Positions 26,463-35,743 of a stretch of DNA of 64,000 bases are shown here, piece after piece. Position numbers and translations under genes: made by a program. How positions within the stretch are numbered: the first letter of the stretch is position 1; each line of letters opens with the position of its first letter. The stretch comes from Moraxellaceae bacterium AER2_44_116 (lineage in GTDB: Bacteria > Pseudomonadota > Gammaproteobacteria > Pseudomonadales > Moraxellaceae). Below the pieces are notes generated by a model. That model worked only from the letters and a program-made list of their open reading frames with translations, searched no databases and was not told the DNA's origin. The stretch spans positions 183,265-247,264 of the forward strand of contig VIAD01000003.1 of the NCBI GenBank assembly GCA_006546595.1. The letters run 5' to 3'.

Positions 26463-26894
26463 ATGCGCTTAAATGAATTAAGTCCTGCTGAAGGCTCGAA
26501 GTTCAACGAAAAGCGTCCAGGCCGTGGTATTGGTTCTGGCCTTGGTAAAACAGGTGGTCGTGGTGTAAAAGGTCAAACTTCACGTTCTGGCGGCGGTGTT
26601 CGTCCAGGCTTTGAAGGCGGCCAAATGCCAATCTATCGTCGTTTGCCTAAGTTTGGTTTTACTTCCATGAAAGCTTTGACAACTGCCGAAGTGCGTTTGT
26701 CAGAATTAGCTCATGTTGATGGTGATATTACTTTAGCTTCTTTGAAAGCAGCGAACATTGTCCGTAAAGACATGGTTCGTGCTCGTATTATCCTTTCTGG
26801 TGAAATCGCTCGTGCCGTTGTTATCAAAGGCATCGTAGTCACCAAAGGTGCACGTGCTGCAATTGAAGCTGCTGGTGGTAAGATAGAGGAATAG
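26463..26894 (+). CDS. rplO: 50S ribosomal protein L15
   Basis: L15 is a late-assembly large-subunit protein. 143 residues starting MRLNELSPAEGSKFNEKRPG. The glycine-rich extension RGIGSGLGKTGGRGVKGQTS (about 21-40), which threads into rRNA, is complete. secY starts five bases after the stop. Confidence 0.97.
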   Translation: MRLNELSPAEGSKFNEKRPGRGIGSGLGKTGGRGVKGQTSRSGGGVRPGFEGGQMPIYRRLPKFGFTSMKALTTAEVRLSELAHVDGDITLASLKAANIVRKDMVRARIILSGEIARAVVIKGIVVTKGARAAIEAAGGKIEE

Positions 26895-26899
26895 TTCTG

Positions 26900-28237
26900 A
26901 TGGCAAATACCCGTAATGAGGCAGCGAAGGCGGCTTTACAATCGCCTGGTATGCGCAAAGGCTTAAGTGAGCTTTGGGCGCGTATTACATTTTTGTTCAT
27001 TGCACTAGTGGTATTTCGCTTAGGAGCTCATGTGCCAGTTCCAGGAATCAATCCTGCGAAACTGGCGCAGCTATTTGAACAAAATAAAGACACCATTCTT
27101 AGTTTGTTTAATATGTTTTCGGGTGGTGCTTTGGAGCGGATGTCTATTCTCGCTTTAGGAATAATGCCATATATCTCGTCTTCTATTATTATGCAATTGA
27201 TGACCACAGTGAGTCCTCAATTAGAAGCATTAAAGAAAGAAGGTGAGGCTGGTCGTAGAAAGATAAACCAATACACACGTTATGGAACGGTGATCTTAGG
27301 GTTTGTTCAAGCGATTGGCATGTGCTCTGGTCTGGTCGGGCAGGGCATTACGTTAACTACAGGCATGGCCTTTTTTGTGCCAGCGGTAGTCAGTTTAGTT
27401 GCAGGTACTGTTTTCTTGATGTGGCTGGGTGAACAAATCACTGAGCGTGGTGTCGGTAACGGTATTTCAATGTTGATTTTTGCAGGTATTGTTGCAGGTA
27501 TTCCTTCTGCGATTGGTATGTCTTTAGAGGCTACTAGACAAGGCGAGATGAGTATTCTCGCATTGATTATTTTATTTATTTTAGCTGTTGTAGTTGTTGG
27601 TGCAGTTGTCTTCATGGAGCGTGGTCAACGTAGAATTACGGTAAACTATGCCCAGCGTCAGCAAGGCCGACGCATGTATGCAGCACAGCAAAGTCATTTG
27701 CCCTTAAAAATTAATATGGCGGGTGTAATACCTGCAATTTTTGCCAGTTCTTTATTGTTATTTCCTGCCAGTTTAGGGCAATGGTTTGCGCAGTCGCCTA
27801 ATCCAACGTGGTTTCAGCGTGTATTGCAAGATATCGCATTGACCTTGTCGCCAGGGCAGCCTTTGTACTTATTGTTGTTTGCGTTATTAATTATTTTCTT
27901 CTGTTATTTCTATACCGCGTTGATGTTTAACCCTAAAGAAGTAGCGGATAATCTCAAACGTTCGGGTGCTTATATTCCTGGGATTCGTCCAGGTGAGCAA
28001 ACCGCAAAATACATTGATAGTGTGTTGACGCGTTTAACGTTGGTAGGTGCTCTCTATATTACTATAGTGTGTTTATTACCGATGTTATTACAAGTCGCGT
28101 TTAATGTTCCCTTCTACTTAGGTGGAACATCATTGTTGATTGTGGTGGTTGTAGTGATGGATTTTATGTCTCAAGTGCAAGCGCATTTGATGTCTCATCA
28201 ATATGAATCACTAATGAAAAAAGCCAATCTTAAGTAA
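26900..28237 (+). CDS. secY: Preprotein translocase channel SecY
   Basis: SecY is the protein-conducting channel of the inner membrane, partner of SecE at 772 and of SecDF-YajC at 60675-63871. 445 residues with ten hydrophobic segments. Marker regions are GGALERMSILALGIMPYISS (about 75-94, TM2 and plug region) and the fifth cytoplasmic loop FNPKEVADNLKRSGAYIPGI (about 344-363), which contacts SecA and ribosomes. Shares the spc transcript with the ribosomal protein genes. Confidence 0.98.
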   Translation: MANTRNEAAKAALQSPGMRKGLSELWARITFLFIALVVFRLGAHVPVPGINPAKLAQLFEQNKDTILSLFNMFSGGALERMSILALGIMPYISSSIIMQLMTTVSPQLEALKKEGEAGRRKINQYTRYGTVILGFVQAIGMCSGLVGQGITLTTGMAFFVPAVVSLVAGTVFLMWLGEQITERGVGNGISMLIFAGIVAGIPSAIGMSLEATRQGEMSILALIILFILAVVVVGAVVFMERGQRRITVNYAQRQQGRRMYAAQQSHLPLKINMAGVIPAIFASSLLLFPASLGQWFAQSPNPTWFQRVLQDIALTLSPGQPLYLLLFALLIIFFCYFYTALMFNPKEVADNLKRSGAYIPGIRPGEQTAKYIDSVLTRLTLVGALYITIVCLLPMLLQVAFNVPFYLGGTSLLIVVVVVMDFMSQVQAHLMSHQYESLMKKANLK

Positions 28238-28293
28238 GTATTCCTACAGGTTTATTTGCTTAAGGCTTTTGTTGAAAGTAAGTAGGTGTATTT

Positions 28294-28410
28294 ATGAAAG
28301 TTCGTGCTTCAGTAAAAAAGATTTGCGGTAGCTGCAAAGTTGTACGCCGCAATGGCACAATCCGCGTTATTTGTAGCGCGGAACCCCGCCACAAACAGCG
28401 TCAAGGTTAA
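28294..28410 (+). CDS. rpmJ: 50S ribosomal protein L36, zinc-binding form
   Basis: This 38-residue gene reads MKVRASVKKICGSCKVVRRN and ends PRHKQRQG. It keeps the four zinc ligands Cys11, Cys14, Cys27 and His33, so it is the C+ form. Start at ATG 28294 after an AGTAGGTG site. The 56-base gap from secY and the promoter just downstream put it at the end of the spc operon. Confidence 0.96.
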   Translation: MKVRASVKKICGSCKVVRRNGTIRVICSAEPRHKQRQG

Positions 28411-28419
28411 ACTTCGCTG

Positions 28420-28448
28420 TTGATTTCTGTCAGCTATAGCGATACAAT
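28420..28448 (+). promoter_or_regulatory. Sigma-70 promoter of the alpha operon
   Basis: TTGATT (28420-28425), a 17-base spacer and TACAAT (28443-28448). Transcription would start near 28455, leaving about 50 bases of leader before rpsM. In E. coli, S4 represses the alpha operon through a pseudoknot at this location; I cannot confirm a pseudoknot here by eye. Confidence 0.6.
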
Positions 28449-28505
28449 CGCGCCCTTTCGCGGGTATGGCGGATTATCCAACTGCTTTGTGTGGAGAACA
28501 GGTGA

Positions 28506-28862
28506 ATGGCTCGTATAGCCGGTGTTAATATTCCCGATAACAAACACGCGGTTATCTCATTAACTTATATTTTTGGTATTGGTCGTACTACTTCTGCAAA
28601 AATTCTTGCAGCTGTGGGTATTGCGCCAACAACAAAAATTAAAGAATTATCAGATAGCCAATTAGATGCACTTCGTGCTGAAGTGGGTAAGTTGTCTACC
28701 GAAGGTGACTTACGCCGTGAAGTTTCGATGAACATCAAACGACTGATGGATTTAGGCTGCTATCGCGGCTTGCGTCATCGTCGTGGTCTGCCAGTACGTG
28801 GCCAACGCACGAAGACGAATGCTCGTACTCGTAAAGGTCCTCGTAAGGCGATTAAAAAGTAA
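28506..28862 (+). CDS. rpsM: 30S ribosomal protein S13
   Basis: S13 forms intersubunit bridges and touches P-site tRNA. 118 residues, MARIAGVNIPDNKHAVISLT; the C-terminal tail carries RGLPVRGQRTKTNARTRKGP (about 93-112). GGAGAACAGG precedes the ATG. First gene of the alpha operon. Confidence 0.98.
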   Translation: MARIAGVNIPDNKHAVISLTYIFGIGRTTSAKILAAVGIAPTTKIKELSDSQLDALRAEVGKLSTEGDLRREVSMNIKRLMDLGCYRGLRHRRGLPVRGQRTKTNARTRKGPRKAIKK

Positions 28863-28883
28863 ATAGCCCCCGGAAGCTAAAAG

Positions 28884-29273
28884 ATGGCAAAAGACAATCA
28901 GCGCAATCGGAAAAAGGTCAATCGTACCGTTTCTGAAGGTATGGCGCATATTCACGCTTCTTTTAATAACACCATTGTGACAATTACCGATCGTCAGGGT
29001 AATGCACTGGCCTGGGCCACTAGCGGTGGTCAGGGCTTCCGTGGTTCGCGTAAATCTACCCCCTTTGCTGCGCAGGTTGCTGCTGAAGTTGCAGGCAAAG
29101 CTGCTCAAGAATACGGTCTAAAGAATTTAGACGTACTCGTGAAAGGTCCAGGGCCAGGTCGTGAATCCGCGGTTCGTGCATTAAATTCAGTTGGTTACAA
29201 AATCAACAGTATTACCGACGTGACGCCAATCCCTCATAATGGTTGTCGTCCGCCTAAGAAACGTCGCGTGTAA
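28884..29273 (+). CDS. rpsK: 30S ribosomal protein S11
   Basis: S11 sits on the platform near the mRNA exit. 129 residues starting MAKDNQRNRKKVNRTVSEGM. The signature DVTPIPHNGCRPPKKRRV closes the protein. The N-terminal extension is like E. coli S11. rpsD follows after 16 bases with CAGGAG. Confidence 0.98.
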   Translation: MAKDNQRNRKKVNRTVSEGMAHIHASFNNTIVTITDRQGNALAWATSGGQGFRGSRKSTPFAAQVAAEVAGKAAQEYGLKNLDVLVKGPGPGRESAVRALNSVGYKINSITDVTPIPHNGCRPPKKRRV

Positions 29274-29289
29274 CCAGGAGACTTGAAGA

Positions 29290-29913
29290 ATGGCTCGTTA
29301 TATTGGTCCTAAGTGCAAGCTCTCCCGTCGTGAAGGCACGGATCTTATGCTCAAGTCTGGCGTTCGTGCGCTAGACTCTAAATGTAAAATTGAACAACCA
29401 CCAGGTCAGCATGGTACTTCTCGTAAGGGAAAACTCTCTGATTATGGTACTCAATTGCGCGAAAAACAAAAAGTGCGTCGTATCTACGGTGTGCTTGAGC
29501 GTCAATTTAGTAACTATTACAAAGAAGCTGCGCGCTTAAAAGGTGCCACAGGTGAAAACTTGTTGCAACTGTTAGAAAGCCGTTTGGATAACGTAGTCTA
29601 TCGCATGGGTTTTGGTGCTACTCGCTCCGAAGCGCGTCAACTCGTTAGCCATCGCTCGATTACCGTTAATGGTCGTCGTGTGAACATTGCTTCTATGCAA
29701 GTTCAACCGGGTGATGTTGTTGCTGTGTATGAAAAGTCAAAAACTCAGTTGCGTATTAAAAGTGCAATGGAGTTGGCTAGTCAACGCGGTACACCTACTT
29801 GGATCGCAGTGGATTACGCTAAGATGGAAGGTACTTTCAAGTCTCTTCCAGAGCGTGCTGATCTTCCTTCTGAAATCAACGAAAGCTTAATTGTTGAGTT
29901 GTATTCTAAGTAA
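29290..29913 (+). CDS. rpsD: 30S ribosomal protein S4
   Basis: S4 starts 30S assembly, takes part in mRNA unwinding at the entry channel and represses the alpha operon in E. coli. 207 residues, MARYIGPKCKLSRREGTDLM. The S4 RNA-binding domain spans about residues 97-160 (ESRLDNVVYRMGFGATRSEA). No zinc-ligand cysteine set is present at the N-terminus, so this is the C- form. Confidence 0.98.
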   Translation: MARYIGPKCKLSRREGTDLMLKSGVRALDSKCKIEQPPGQHGTSRKGKLSDYGTQLREKQKVRRIYGVLERQFSNYYKEAARLKGATGENLLQLLESRLDNVVYRMGFGATRSEARQLVSHRSITVNGRRVNIASMQVQPGDVVAVYEKSKTQLRIKSAMELASQRGTPTWIAVDYAKMEGTFKSLPERADLPSEINESLIVELYSK

Positions 29914-29958
29914 GGTATTAACCTGCCCCAGTTTTAAGTGGTTTTGAGGTGGCATTCC

Positions 29959-30963
29959 ATGACGCGCACCAATGAGTTTTTGACTCCCCGCACTATTGCT
30001 GTTAATGCACTGAGTGCGACCCATGCCAAAGTTACGCTAGAACCGCTTGAACGCGGTTTTGGCCACACGCTAGGTAATGCCTTGCGTCGTATTTTGCTTT
30101 CGTCGTTGCCGGGTGCAGCGGTAGTAGAAGCAGAAATCGAAGGTGTGGATCACGAATACAGTACGCTTGAAGGTTTGCAAGAAGACATCATTGAATTGTT
30201 GTTGAACCTGAAAGGCTTGGCTATCAAACTCTTCGAGCAAAATGAGGCTGTTTTAACCGTGGACTTCAAAGGTCCTGGTATTGTGACAGCAGCTGACCTG
30301 AGCTTGCCCCATAACGTTGAGTTGGTGAATCCAGATCACCACATTGCAACGTTGGGTAACAATGGTCATTTGAAGATGAAGTTGAAAGTGGCGCGTGGCC
30401 GTGGCTATGAGCCTGTAGATGCACGTTATGCGGAAGGGGAAACTCGTCCTATTGGCCGTTTACAGCTTGATGCAAGTTATAGCCCAATTAAGCGTGTTGC
30501 TTATGTGGTCGAAAATGCTCGCGTTGAACAGCGTACGGATCTCGATAAGTTAGTGATCGATTTAGAAACTAACGGTACTATTGAGCCAGAAGAAGCTATT
30601 CGCCGTGCAGCGACCATTTTGCAACAGCAAATTGCAGTGTTTGTTGATTTGCAAAAAGATCATCAGCCTGTTGCTAAAGCTGAGCCTGAAACCGTTGATC
30701 CGATTCTTCTACGTCCAGTAGATGATTTGGAGTTGACAGTCCGCTCGGCGAACTGCCTCAAAGCAGAAAATATTTACTATATCGGCGACTTAGTTCAACG
30801 TACCGAAGTTGAATTGCTTAAAACACCAAATTTGGGCAAAAAGTCGTTGACAGAAATAAAAGATGTGCTGGCTTCTAAGGGCTTGTCGTTGGGTATGCGT
30901 TTAGATAACTGGCCTCCAGCTAGTTTGCGTGCTGACGATCGCTTTGCCTATCGTAGCCGCTAA
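29959..30963 (+). CDS. rpoA: RNA polymerase alpha subunit
   Basis: Alpha dimerises to nucleate RNA polymerase assembly and contacts UP elements and activators through its C-domain. ATG 29959 (MTRTNEFLTPRTIAVNALSA) lies 8 bases after GAGGT; a GTG seven codons upstream lacks homology. 334 residues. The N-domain has LEPLERGFGHTLGNALRRIL (about 28-47). The C-domain, from about 245, includes LKAENIYYIGDLVQRTEVEL with the DNA-binding arginine. Confidence 0.98.
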   Translation: MTRTNEFLTPRTIAVNALSATHAKVTLEPLERGFGHTLGNALRRILLSSLPGAAVVEAEIEGVDHEYSTLEGLQEDIIELLLNLKGLAIKLFEQNEAVLTVDFKGPGIVTAADLSLPHNVELVNPDHHIATLGNNGHLKMKLKVARGRGYEPVDARYAEGETRPIGRLQLDASYSPIKRVAYVVENARVEQRTDLDKLVIDLETNGTIEPEEAIRRAATILQQQIAVFVDLQKDHQPVAKAEPETVDPILLRPVDDLELTVRSANCLKAENIYYIGDLVQRTEVELLKTPNLGKKSLTEIKDVLASKGLSLGMRLDNWPPASLRADDRFAYRSR

Positions 30964-30994
30964 TCGCTTAACTTGATTTTAGGAAGTTTTAGCC

Positions 30995-31372
30995 ATGCGT
31001 CATCGTAATAGTGGTGTAAAGCTCGGTCGTAACAGTAGTCATCGTCATGCAATGTTTCAAAACATGGCGATTTCTTTGTTCGAACACGAGTTGATTCAAA
31101 CTACTTTACCTAAAGCGAAAGAGTTGCGCCGCGTTGCGGAACCGCTTATCACTTTAGCAAAAGTAGATTCCGTTGCTAACCGTCGTTTAGCCTTTGCTCG
31201 TACACGTAGCAAAGATATCGTAGCCAAGTTGTTTAATGTACTTGGCCCACGTTATAAAGAGCGTAACGGTGGTTATTTACGTGTGTTGAAAGCTGGTTTC
31301 CGTGCTGGAGACGCTGCACCAATGGCTTATGTGGAATTGGTCGATCGTCCAATGCCAAAAGCTGCTGAGTAA
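30995..31372 (+). CDS. rplQ: 50S ribosomal protein L17
   Basis: L17 lies near the tunnel exit. 125 residues, MRHRNSGVKLGRNSSHRHAM; KAGFRAGDAAPMAYVELVDR (about 99-118) marks the C-terminus. It ends the alpha operon and the whole supercluster; a terminator begins 17 bases after the stop. Confidence 0.98.
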   Translation: MRHRNSGVKLGRNSSHRHAMFQNMAISLFEHELIQTTLPKAKELRRVAEPLITLAKVDSVANRRLAFARTRSKDIVAKLFNVLGPRYKERNGGYLRVLKAGFRAGDAAPMAYVELVDRPMPKAAE

Positions 31373-31389
31373 GCACAAGTAATGTGAAG

Positions 31390-31414
31390 AAGCCGACCTC
31401 GTGTCGGCTTTTTT
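31390..31414 (+). terminator. Rho-independent terminator after rplQ
   Basis: AAGCCGAC (31390-31397), loop CTCGT and GTCGGCTT (31403-31410), followed by TTTT. Clean 8-bp stem with T-run. Confidence 0.93.
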
Positions 31415-31508
31415 GTTTCTATCGTTTTCATTAATCTTCCGTTAACATTTTTCTACCTTATTTTCATCTCTGCGTAATGTACGCACTAGTACACTTCTGT
31501 CATTATTC

Positions 31509-31620
31509 TACAATATTTATTGGTAGCTTTTAAGGACTTAGGCGGTTATCGCTTATTTGCTCACATTTCATGTTCGTAAAACGCACTAATTTCGGTGAAA
31601 TGCTTAAGTCCTGATTTTTT
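31509..31620 (+). promoter_or_regulatory. Structured leader before the RND efflux operon
   Basis: A possible -10 box TACAAT lies at 31509-31514. AGGACTTAGGC (31533-31543) pairs over 11 bases with GCTTAAGTCCT (31602-31612, one G-T pair), and the right arm runs into GATTTTTT (31613-31620). Inside, ATTTCA (31565-31570) can pair with TGAAAT (31596-31601). A competing small hairpin ATTTC-GGT-GAAAT (about 31589-31601) uses the same right arm. This looks like an attenuator or riboswitch-like element 28 bases before the operon's first gene. I match it to no known class. Confidence 0.45.
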
Positions 31621-31648
31621 GAAAAAACTCATCACTAGGGAGACCTTT

Positions 31649-32692
31649 ATGTTTGCTCAAGCAAAAAGCAGCTTGGCAGGTATTGCTTTGCTTTTATCGT
31701 TGCCCTTGATGGTACAAGCAGCACCGCCTAACAAAAAAGGTCCTCCAACGGTTGAAGTCATGCCTGTGAGTCGTGCATCTGTACCGCAAGTATTTACGGC
31801 TATTGCGACGTTAAGGGCAGATGAAGCGATTACATTGAAATCTGAAGTTGCAGGACGTGTTACCGCTATTCGTTTTACTGAAGGGCAACAGGTTAAAAAA
31901 GGACAATCATTAGTTCAATTAGATACTGATTTACTCAGTGCTGAGTTAGCTCAAACCAAAGCGAATGTGGATTTAGCGCAGTCAGAATATGCTCGCTATC
32001 AATCCCTGTATAAAGAACAACAAGTCTCTGCCATTGATTATGAACGGAAAAAAGCAGAAGTGGCTCAAACACAAGCCTCAATGAATTTAGTACAAGCCAA
32101 ACTGCGTCAAAAAGAAATTCGTGCGCCGTTTACTGGGGTGATTGGCTTACGTCAATTTAGTGTTGGTGATGTACTGCAAGCGAATCAAGCCTTAGTGAGT
32201 TTAACCAGTTTTAGCCCTTTAAAGGCCGATATTAAAATTCCAGAAACCAGTAGTAGCAAAATCAATCTCAAACAAGCGGTTACATTTACCGTTGATGCGA
32301 TTCCAAATTTAGTGCTTAACGGACAAGTCGTGGCAATGGAGTCAAGTTTAGACAGTAGTTCGCGTGCGGTTGTGGTCAGAGCTGCGATTCCTCATGGTGA
32401 TAGTCGTATTAAAGCAGGAATGACGGCGCGCGCTAGTTTGCAATTATCAACCCTTAACGAAATTGTGATTCCTGAACAAGCCTTAGTCGCACAACGCGGT
32501 AAGTTTGTTGTCTTCACGGTGAAAGGTGAGTTAGCGACAGCCGTTCCCGTCGTAGTTGGTGCACGACAAACGGGGAAAGTAGCGATTGTCAGTGGTTTGC
32601 ATGAGGGCGATGTGATTGTGGTTTCGGGGCAAAATAAATTGTCGAAACCCGAAATGCCGATTAAGCCTGTACCGATGCAAGGAGGCTTGTAA
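31649..32692 (+). CDS. RND efflux periplasmic adaptor (HlyD/MFP family)
   Basis: The adaptor bridges an inner-membrane RND pump and an outer-membrane channel. Start ATG 31649 follows AGGGAG and gives a signal peptide ending VQA-APP near residue 22; an earlier in-frame ATG at 31595 lies in the leader. Lipoyl half-motifs flank the hairpin (AGRVTAIRFTEGQQVKKGQS, about 51-70, and APFTGVIGLRQFSVGDVLQA, about 154-173), with a coiled coil between, then beta-barrel and membrane-proximal domains. It shares one base with the RND pump gene. No TolC-like gene is adjacent, so the outer channel must be encoded elsewhere. Confidence 0.93.
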   Translation: MFAQAKSSLAGIALLLSLPLMVQAAPPNKKGPPTVEVMPVSRASVPQVFTAIATLRADEAITLKSEVAGRVTAIRFTEGQQVKKGQSLVQLDTDLLSAELAQTKANVDLAQSEYARYQSLYKEQQVSAIDYERKKAEVAQTQASMNLVQAKLRQKEIRAPFTGVIGLRQFSVGDVLQANQALVSLTSFSPLKADIKIPETSSSKINLKQAVTFTVDAIPNLVLNGQVVAMESSLDSSSRAVVVRAAIPHGDSRIKAGMTARASLQLSTLNEIVIPEQALVAQRGKFVVFTVKGELATAVPVVVGARQTGKVAIVSGLHEGDVIVVSGQNKLSKPEMPIKPVPMQGGL

Positions 32693-35600
32693 TGCAATTA
32701 CCTGCTTTATGTATCAAGCGTCCTGTTTTAGCGACAGTGATGAACCTGCTGATTGTTTTAGCAGGTTTGTTGGCGTTTGACCGCTTAACGGTGCGTGAAT
32801 ATCCCAATATTGATATACCCACCGTGACGGTTGCGATTGATTATTCGGGTGCAAGTGCTGCCATTGTTGAATCTACAGTCACCAAAGTGTTAGAGGATTC
32901 CTTGTCTGGCATCGAAGGTGTTGATTATTTGTCGTCGATTAGTCGTTCGGGAAAGAGTCAAATTACCTTAGCGTTTAAACAAGGCCGTGAGATTGATAGC
33001 GCTACGTCTGATGTGCGTGACCGAGTTTCTCGTGTTCGTGGTCGTTTACCTGATAGTGTCGATGAACCTGTTATCACCAAAACGGAGGCCGATGCTCAAC
33101 CCATTATTTGGTTGGCATTTTCTTCCAGCAAACATACACCATTGCAAATTAATCAATTTGCCGATAAACAAGTGAAAAATCGCTTACAAACATTAGCAGG
33201 TGTTGCTGATATTCGTATTTTTGGTGAGCGCAAACCCGCGATGCGTATTTGGTTGAATGCCGAAAAACTCTCCGCATTTAATTTAACGCCGCAAGATATT
33301 GAAGCTGTTTTACGCGCGCAAAACGTCGAAATCCCGTCGGGACGTATCGAAAGTAGCCAACGTGAGTTTTCGGTATTGGCGGAAACCGATGTTAATACGC
33401 CAGAACAATTCGCTCAGTTAATTGTGCGTCAGCAAGACGGTTTATTAATCCGTTTGGGTGACGTTGCGCGTGTAGAAATTGCCCCCGAAGATGTACGACG
33501 AATTGCCCGTTTTAATGGGTCGCCTGCGGTGGCATTGGGTGTGATAAAAACCTCAACGGCTAATCCTTTAGAAGTCTCTGAGGAAGTGCGTGCAGAATTG
33601 CCACGCATTGAAAAAAGTCTCCCCGATGGTATGCAAGTACGCTTGGCTTATGATTCCTCGGTGTTTATTCAAGAGTCGATTAACTCGGTACAACGCACGA
33701 TTCTTGAGTCGGTTGTCCTTGTGGTCTTGGTGATTTTCTTCTTTTTACGCAATTTACGCGCAACACTCATTCCTTTAGTCACGATTCCTGTGTCGATGAT
33801 TGGCGCATTAATTTTTATGCAGTTATTTGGCTTTTCGATTAATACCTTGACCTTGTTGGCGATGGTATTAGCGATTGGTTTGGTGGTTGATGATGCGATT
33901 GTTGTGCTAGAAAACATCTATCGGCATATTGAGGAAGGCAAAACACCGATGCAGGCGGCTATTCAAGGCTCTCAAGAAATTGGTTTTGCCGTGTTAGCGA
34001 TGACCTTTACCTTAGCGGCGGTGTTTGCCCCGATTGCATTTACGGAGGGGCGCACAGGTAAATTATTTGCCGAGTTTGCCTTAACCTTAGCATCGGCAGT
34101 GATTGTTTCAGGTTTTTGTGCTTTAACGTTATCGCCGATGATGAGCTCGAAGTTATTACAGCCGCATCAAGGGCAAGGCAATGTTATTTATCGAGTCATT
34201 GAGCGTGGTTTAGAGGCCTTAACGCGTGGTTATCAGGCGGTATTAACTCGGATGCTCGCTTTGCGTTGGTTGGTGTTGATATTTGCTTTTGGTGCAATAG
34301 CCGCGATGTTGATGTTATTTCGTACCTTGCCTTCAGAATTATCGCCAACCGAAGATAGAGGGGTGATTGTGTCCATTGGTATTGGCCCTGAGGGTTCAAC
34401 GCCTGCCTATTTTGATCGTTATGCCAAGCAAGTTGAAGGGATCTATGCCAAGTTGCCCGAGTTAGCTTCGACGTTTTTGATTATTGGGTTTCCTGATGAA
34501 ACGAAATTTATCAGTTTTAATCGCTTTAAACCGTGGGCTGAGCGTCCGCGCAGTACGCAAGTCATTATGCCAAGTCTGATGCCAAAATTATCGAAAGTAC
34601 CCGGTGTCATGGCATTGGCGAGTTTGCCACCGTCATTAGGGCAGGGTACATCTAGCTCGCCATTAGAGTTTGTCATTCAGACCACGGGCAGTTATGCCGA
34701 TTTGGGTGTGGTGATTGGTAAATTGATGGAAAAAATGTCGGAGAATCAAGGCATCGTTAATCCTACACCTGACTTGAAACTGAACAAGCCGCAATTATCA
34801 TTAACGGTTGATCGAGACAAAGCCGCATTGGTGAATGTTGGCGTTTCGGATGTGGGTAAAACCTTAGAGACACTATTGGGTAGCCGCAAAATAACGACCT
34901 TTAAACTGGATGGCGACCAATACGATGTCATTTTGCAGTTAGAAGACGACGGACGACGCACACCCGAGCAATTGCAACAGATTTATGTGCGTAATAGCCA
35001 AGGCCAAATGTTGCCACTATCAACGGTATTAACGATGAAGGAGACAGTCAGTCCTGCGGAATTAAACCATTTCAACAAGTTACGTTCAGCGAAAATTACC
35101 GCCAGTTTAGCCGATGGTTATGCCTTAGGTGATGCCGTGACGTTTATGCAAAAGTCGATGGAAGAAATTAACGATCCTGCCATGTCTTACGATTGGGGTG
35201 GGCAAACGCGCGAGTTTTTATCGTCGGGAAGTGCATTGATGATGGCGTTTGTGTTGGCGGTATTGTTTATTTATTTAGTGTTAGCGGCGCAATTTGAAAG
35301 TTTCCGTGACCCGTTGATTATCATTTTTTCTGTACCGTTGGCAATGCTTGGCGCGGTGTTGGCGTTAAAGCTGACGCAAGGAACAATCAATGTTTATAGT
35401 CAGATTGGTTTAATTACCTTAGTCGGTTTGATTACCAAACACGGTATTTTATTAGTCGAGTTTGCCAATCAACTACAGGAAAAAGGCTATAGCAAATTAG
35501 AAGCCATTAAAGAGTCAGCCGCATTACGCTTACGGCCTATTTTAATGACAACAGCAGCAATGGTGTTAGGCGCGTTACCCTTAGCAATGGCTGTGGGTGC

Positions 35601-35736
35601 AGGTGCAGAAGTGCGTCATCCGATTGGTTGGGTGATTGTTGGTGGTATGACTATTGGCACGTTTTTTACCTTGTTTGTGGTGCCATGTGTTTATTTGTTG
35701 ATGGGTAGAGTGCATACGCCTGTACAAGCAAAATAA
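32692..35736 (+). CDS. RND efflux pump, AcrB/MdtB-like permease
   Basis: Inner-membrane proton-driven exporter of the HAE-1 type. 1014 residues with 12 predicted membrane segments and two large periplasmic loops. TM4 carries LAIGLVVDDAIVVLENIYRH (about 397-416) with the paired aspartates for proton relay. The motif GRTGKLFAEFALTLASAVIV lies in TM6 and FANQLQEKGYSKLEAIKESA follows TM10. Substrates cannot be told from the sequence. It overlaps the adaptor gene by one base (TAATG). Confidence 0.94.
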   Translation: MQLPALCIKRPVLATVMNLLIVLAGLLAFDRLTVREYPNIDIPTVTVAIDYSGASAAIVESTVTKVLEDSLSGIEGVDYLSSISRSGKSQITLAFKQGREIDSATSDVRDRVSRVRGRLPDSVDEPVITKTEADAQPIIWLAFSSSKHTPLQINQFADKQVKNRLQTLAGVADIRIFGERKPAMRIWLNAEKLSAFNLTPQDIEAVLRAQNVEIPSGRIESSQREFSVLAETDVNTPEQFAQLIVRQQDGLLIRLGDVARVEIAPEDVRRIARFNGSPAVALGVIKTSTANPLEVSEEVRAELPRIEKSLPDGMQVRLAYDSSVFIQESINSVQRTILESVVLVVLVIFFFLRNLRATLIPLVTIPVSMIGALIFMQLFGFSINTLTLLAMVLAIGLVVDDAIVVLENIYRHIEEGKTPMQAAIQGSQEIGFAVLAMTFTLAAVFAPIAFTEGRTGKLFAEFALTLASAVIVSGFCALTLSPMMSSKLLQPHQGQGNVIYRVIERGLEALTRGYQAVLTRMLALRWLVLIFAFGAIAAMLMLFRTLPSELSPTEDRGVIVSIGIGPEGSTPAYFDRYAKQVEGIYAKLPELASTFLIIGFPDETKFISFNRFKPWAERPRSTQVIMPSLMPKLSKVPGVMALASLPPSLGQGTSSSPLEFVIQTTGSYADLGVVIGKLMEKMSENQGIVNPTPDLKLNKPQLSLTVDRDKAALVNVGVSDVGKTLETLLGSRKITTFKLDGDQYDVILQLEDDGRRTPEQLQQIYVRNSQGQMLPLSTVLTMKETVSPAELNHFNKLRSAKITASLADGYALGDAVTFMQKSMEEINDPAMSYDWGGQTREFLSSGSALMMAFVLAVLFIYLVLAAQFESFRDPLIIIFSVPLAMLGAVLALKLTQGTINVYSQIGLITLVGLITKHGILLVEFANQLQEKGYSKLEAIKESAALRLRPILMTTAAMVLGALPLAMAVGAGAEVRHPIGWVIVGGMTIGTFFTLFVVPCVYLLMGRVHTPVQAK

Positions 35737-35743
35737 GTGATTT

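Noticed and set aside
31649..35736. Heavy-metal (CusA-type) RND system
   Set aside because: The pump matches the drug-type HAE-1 layout and no Met-rich metal motifs or cusC-like gene are visible.
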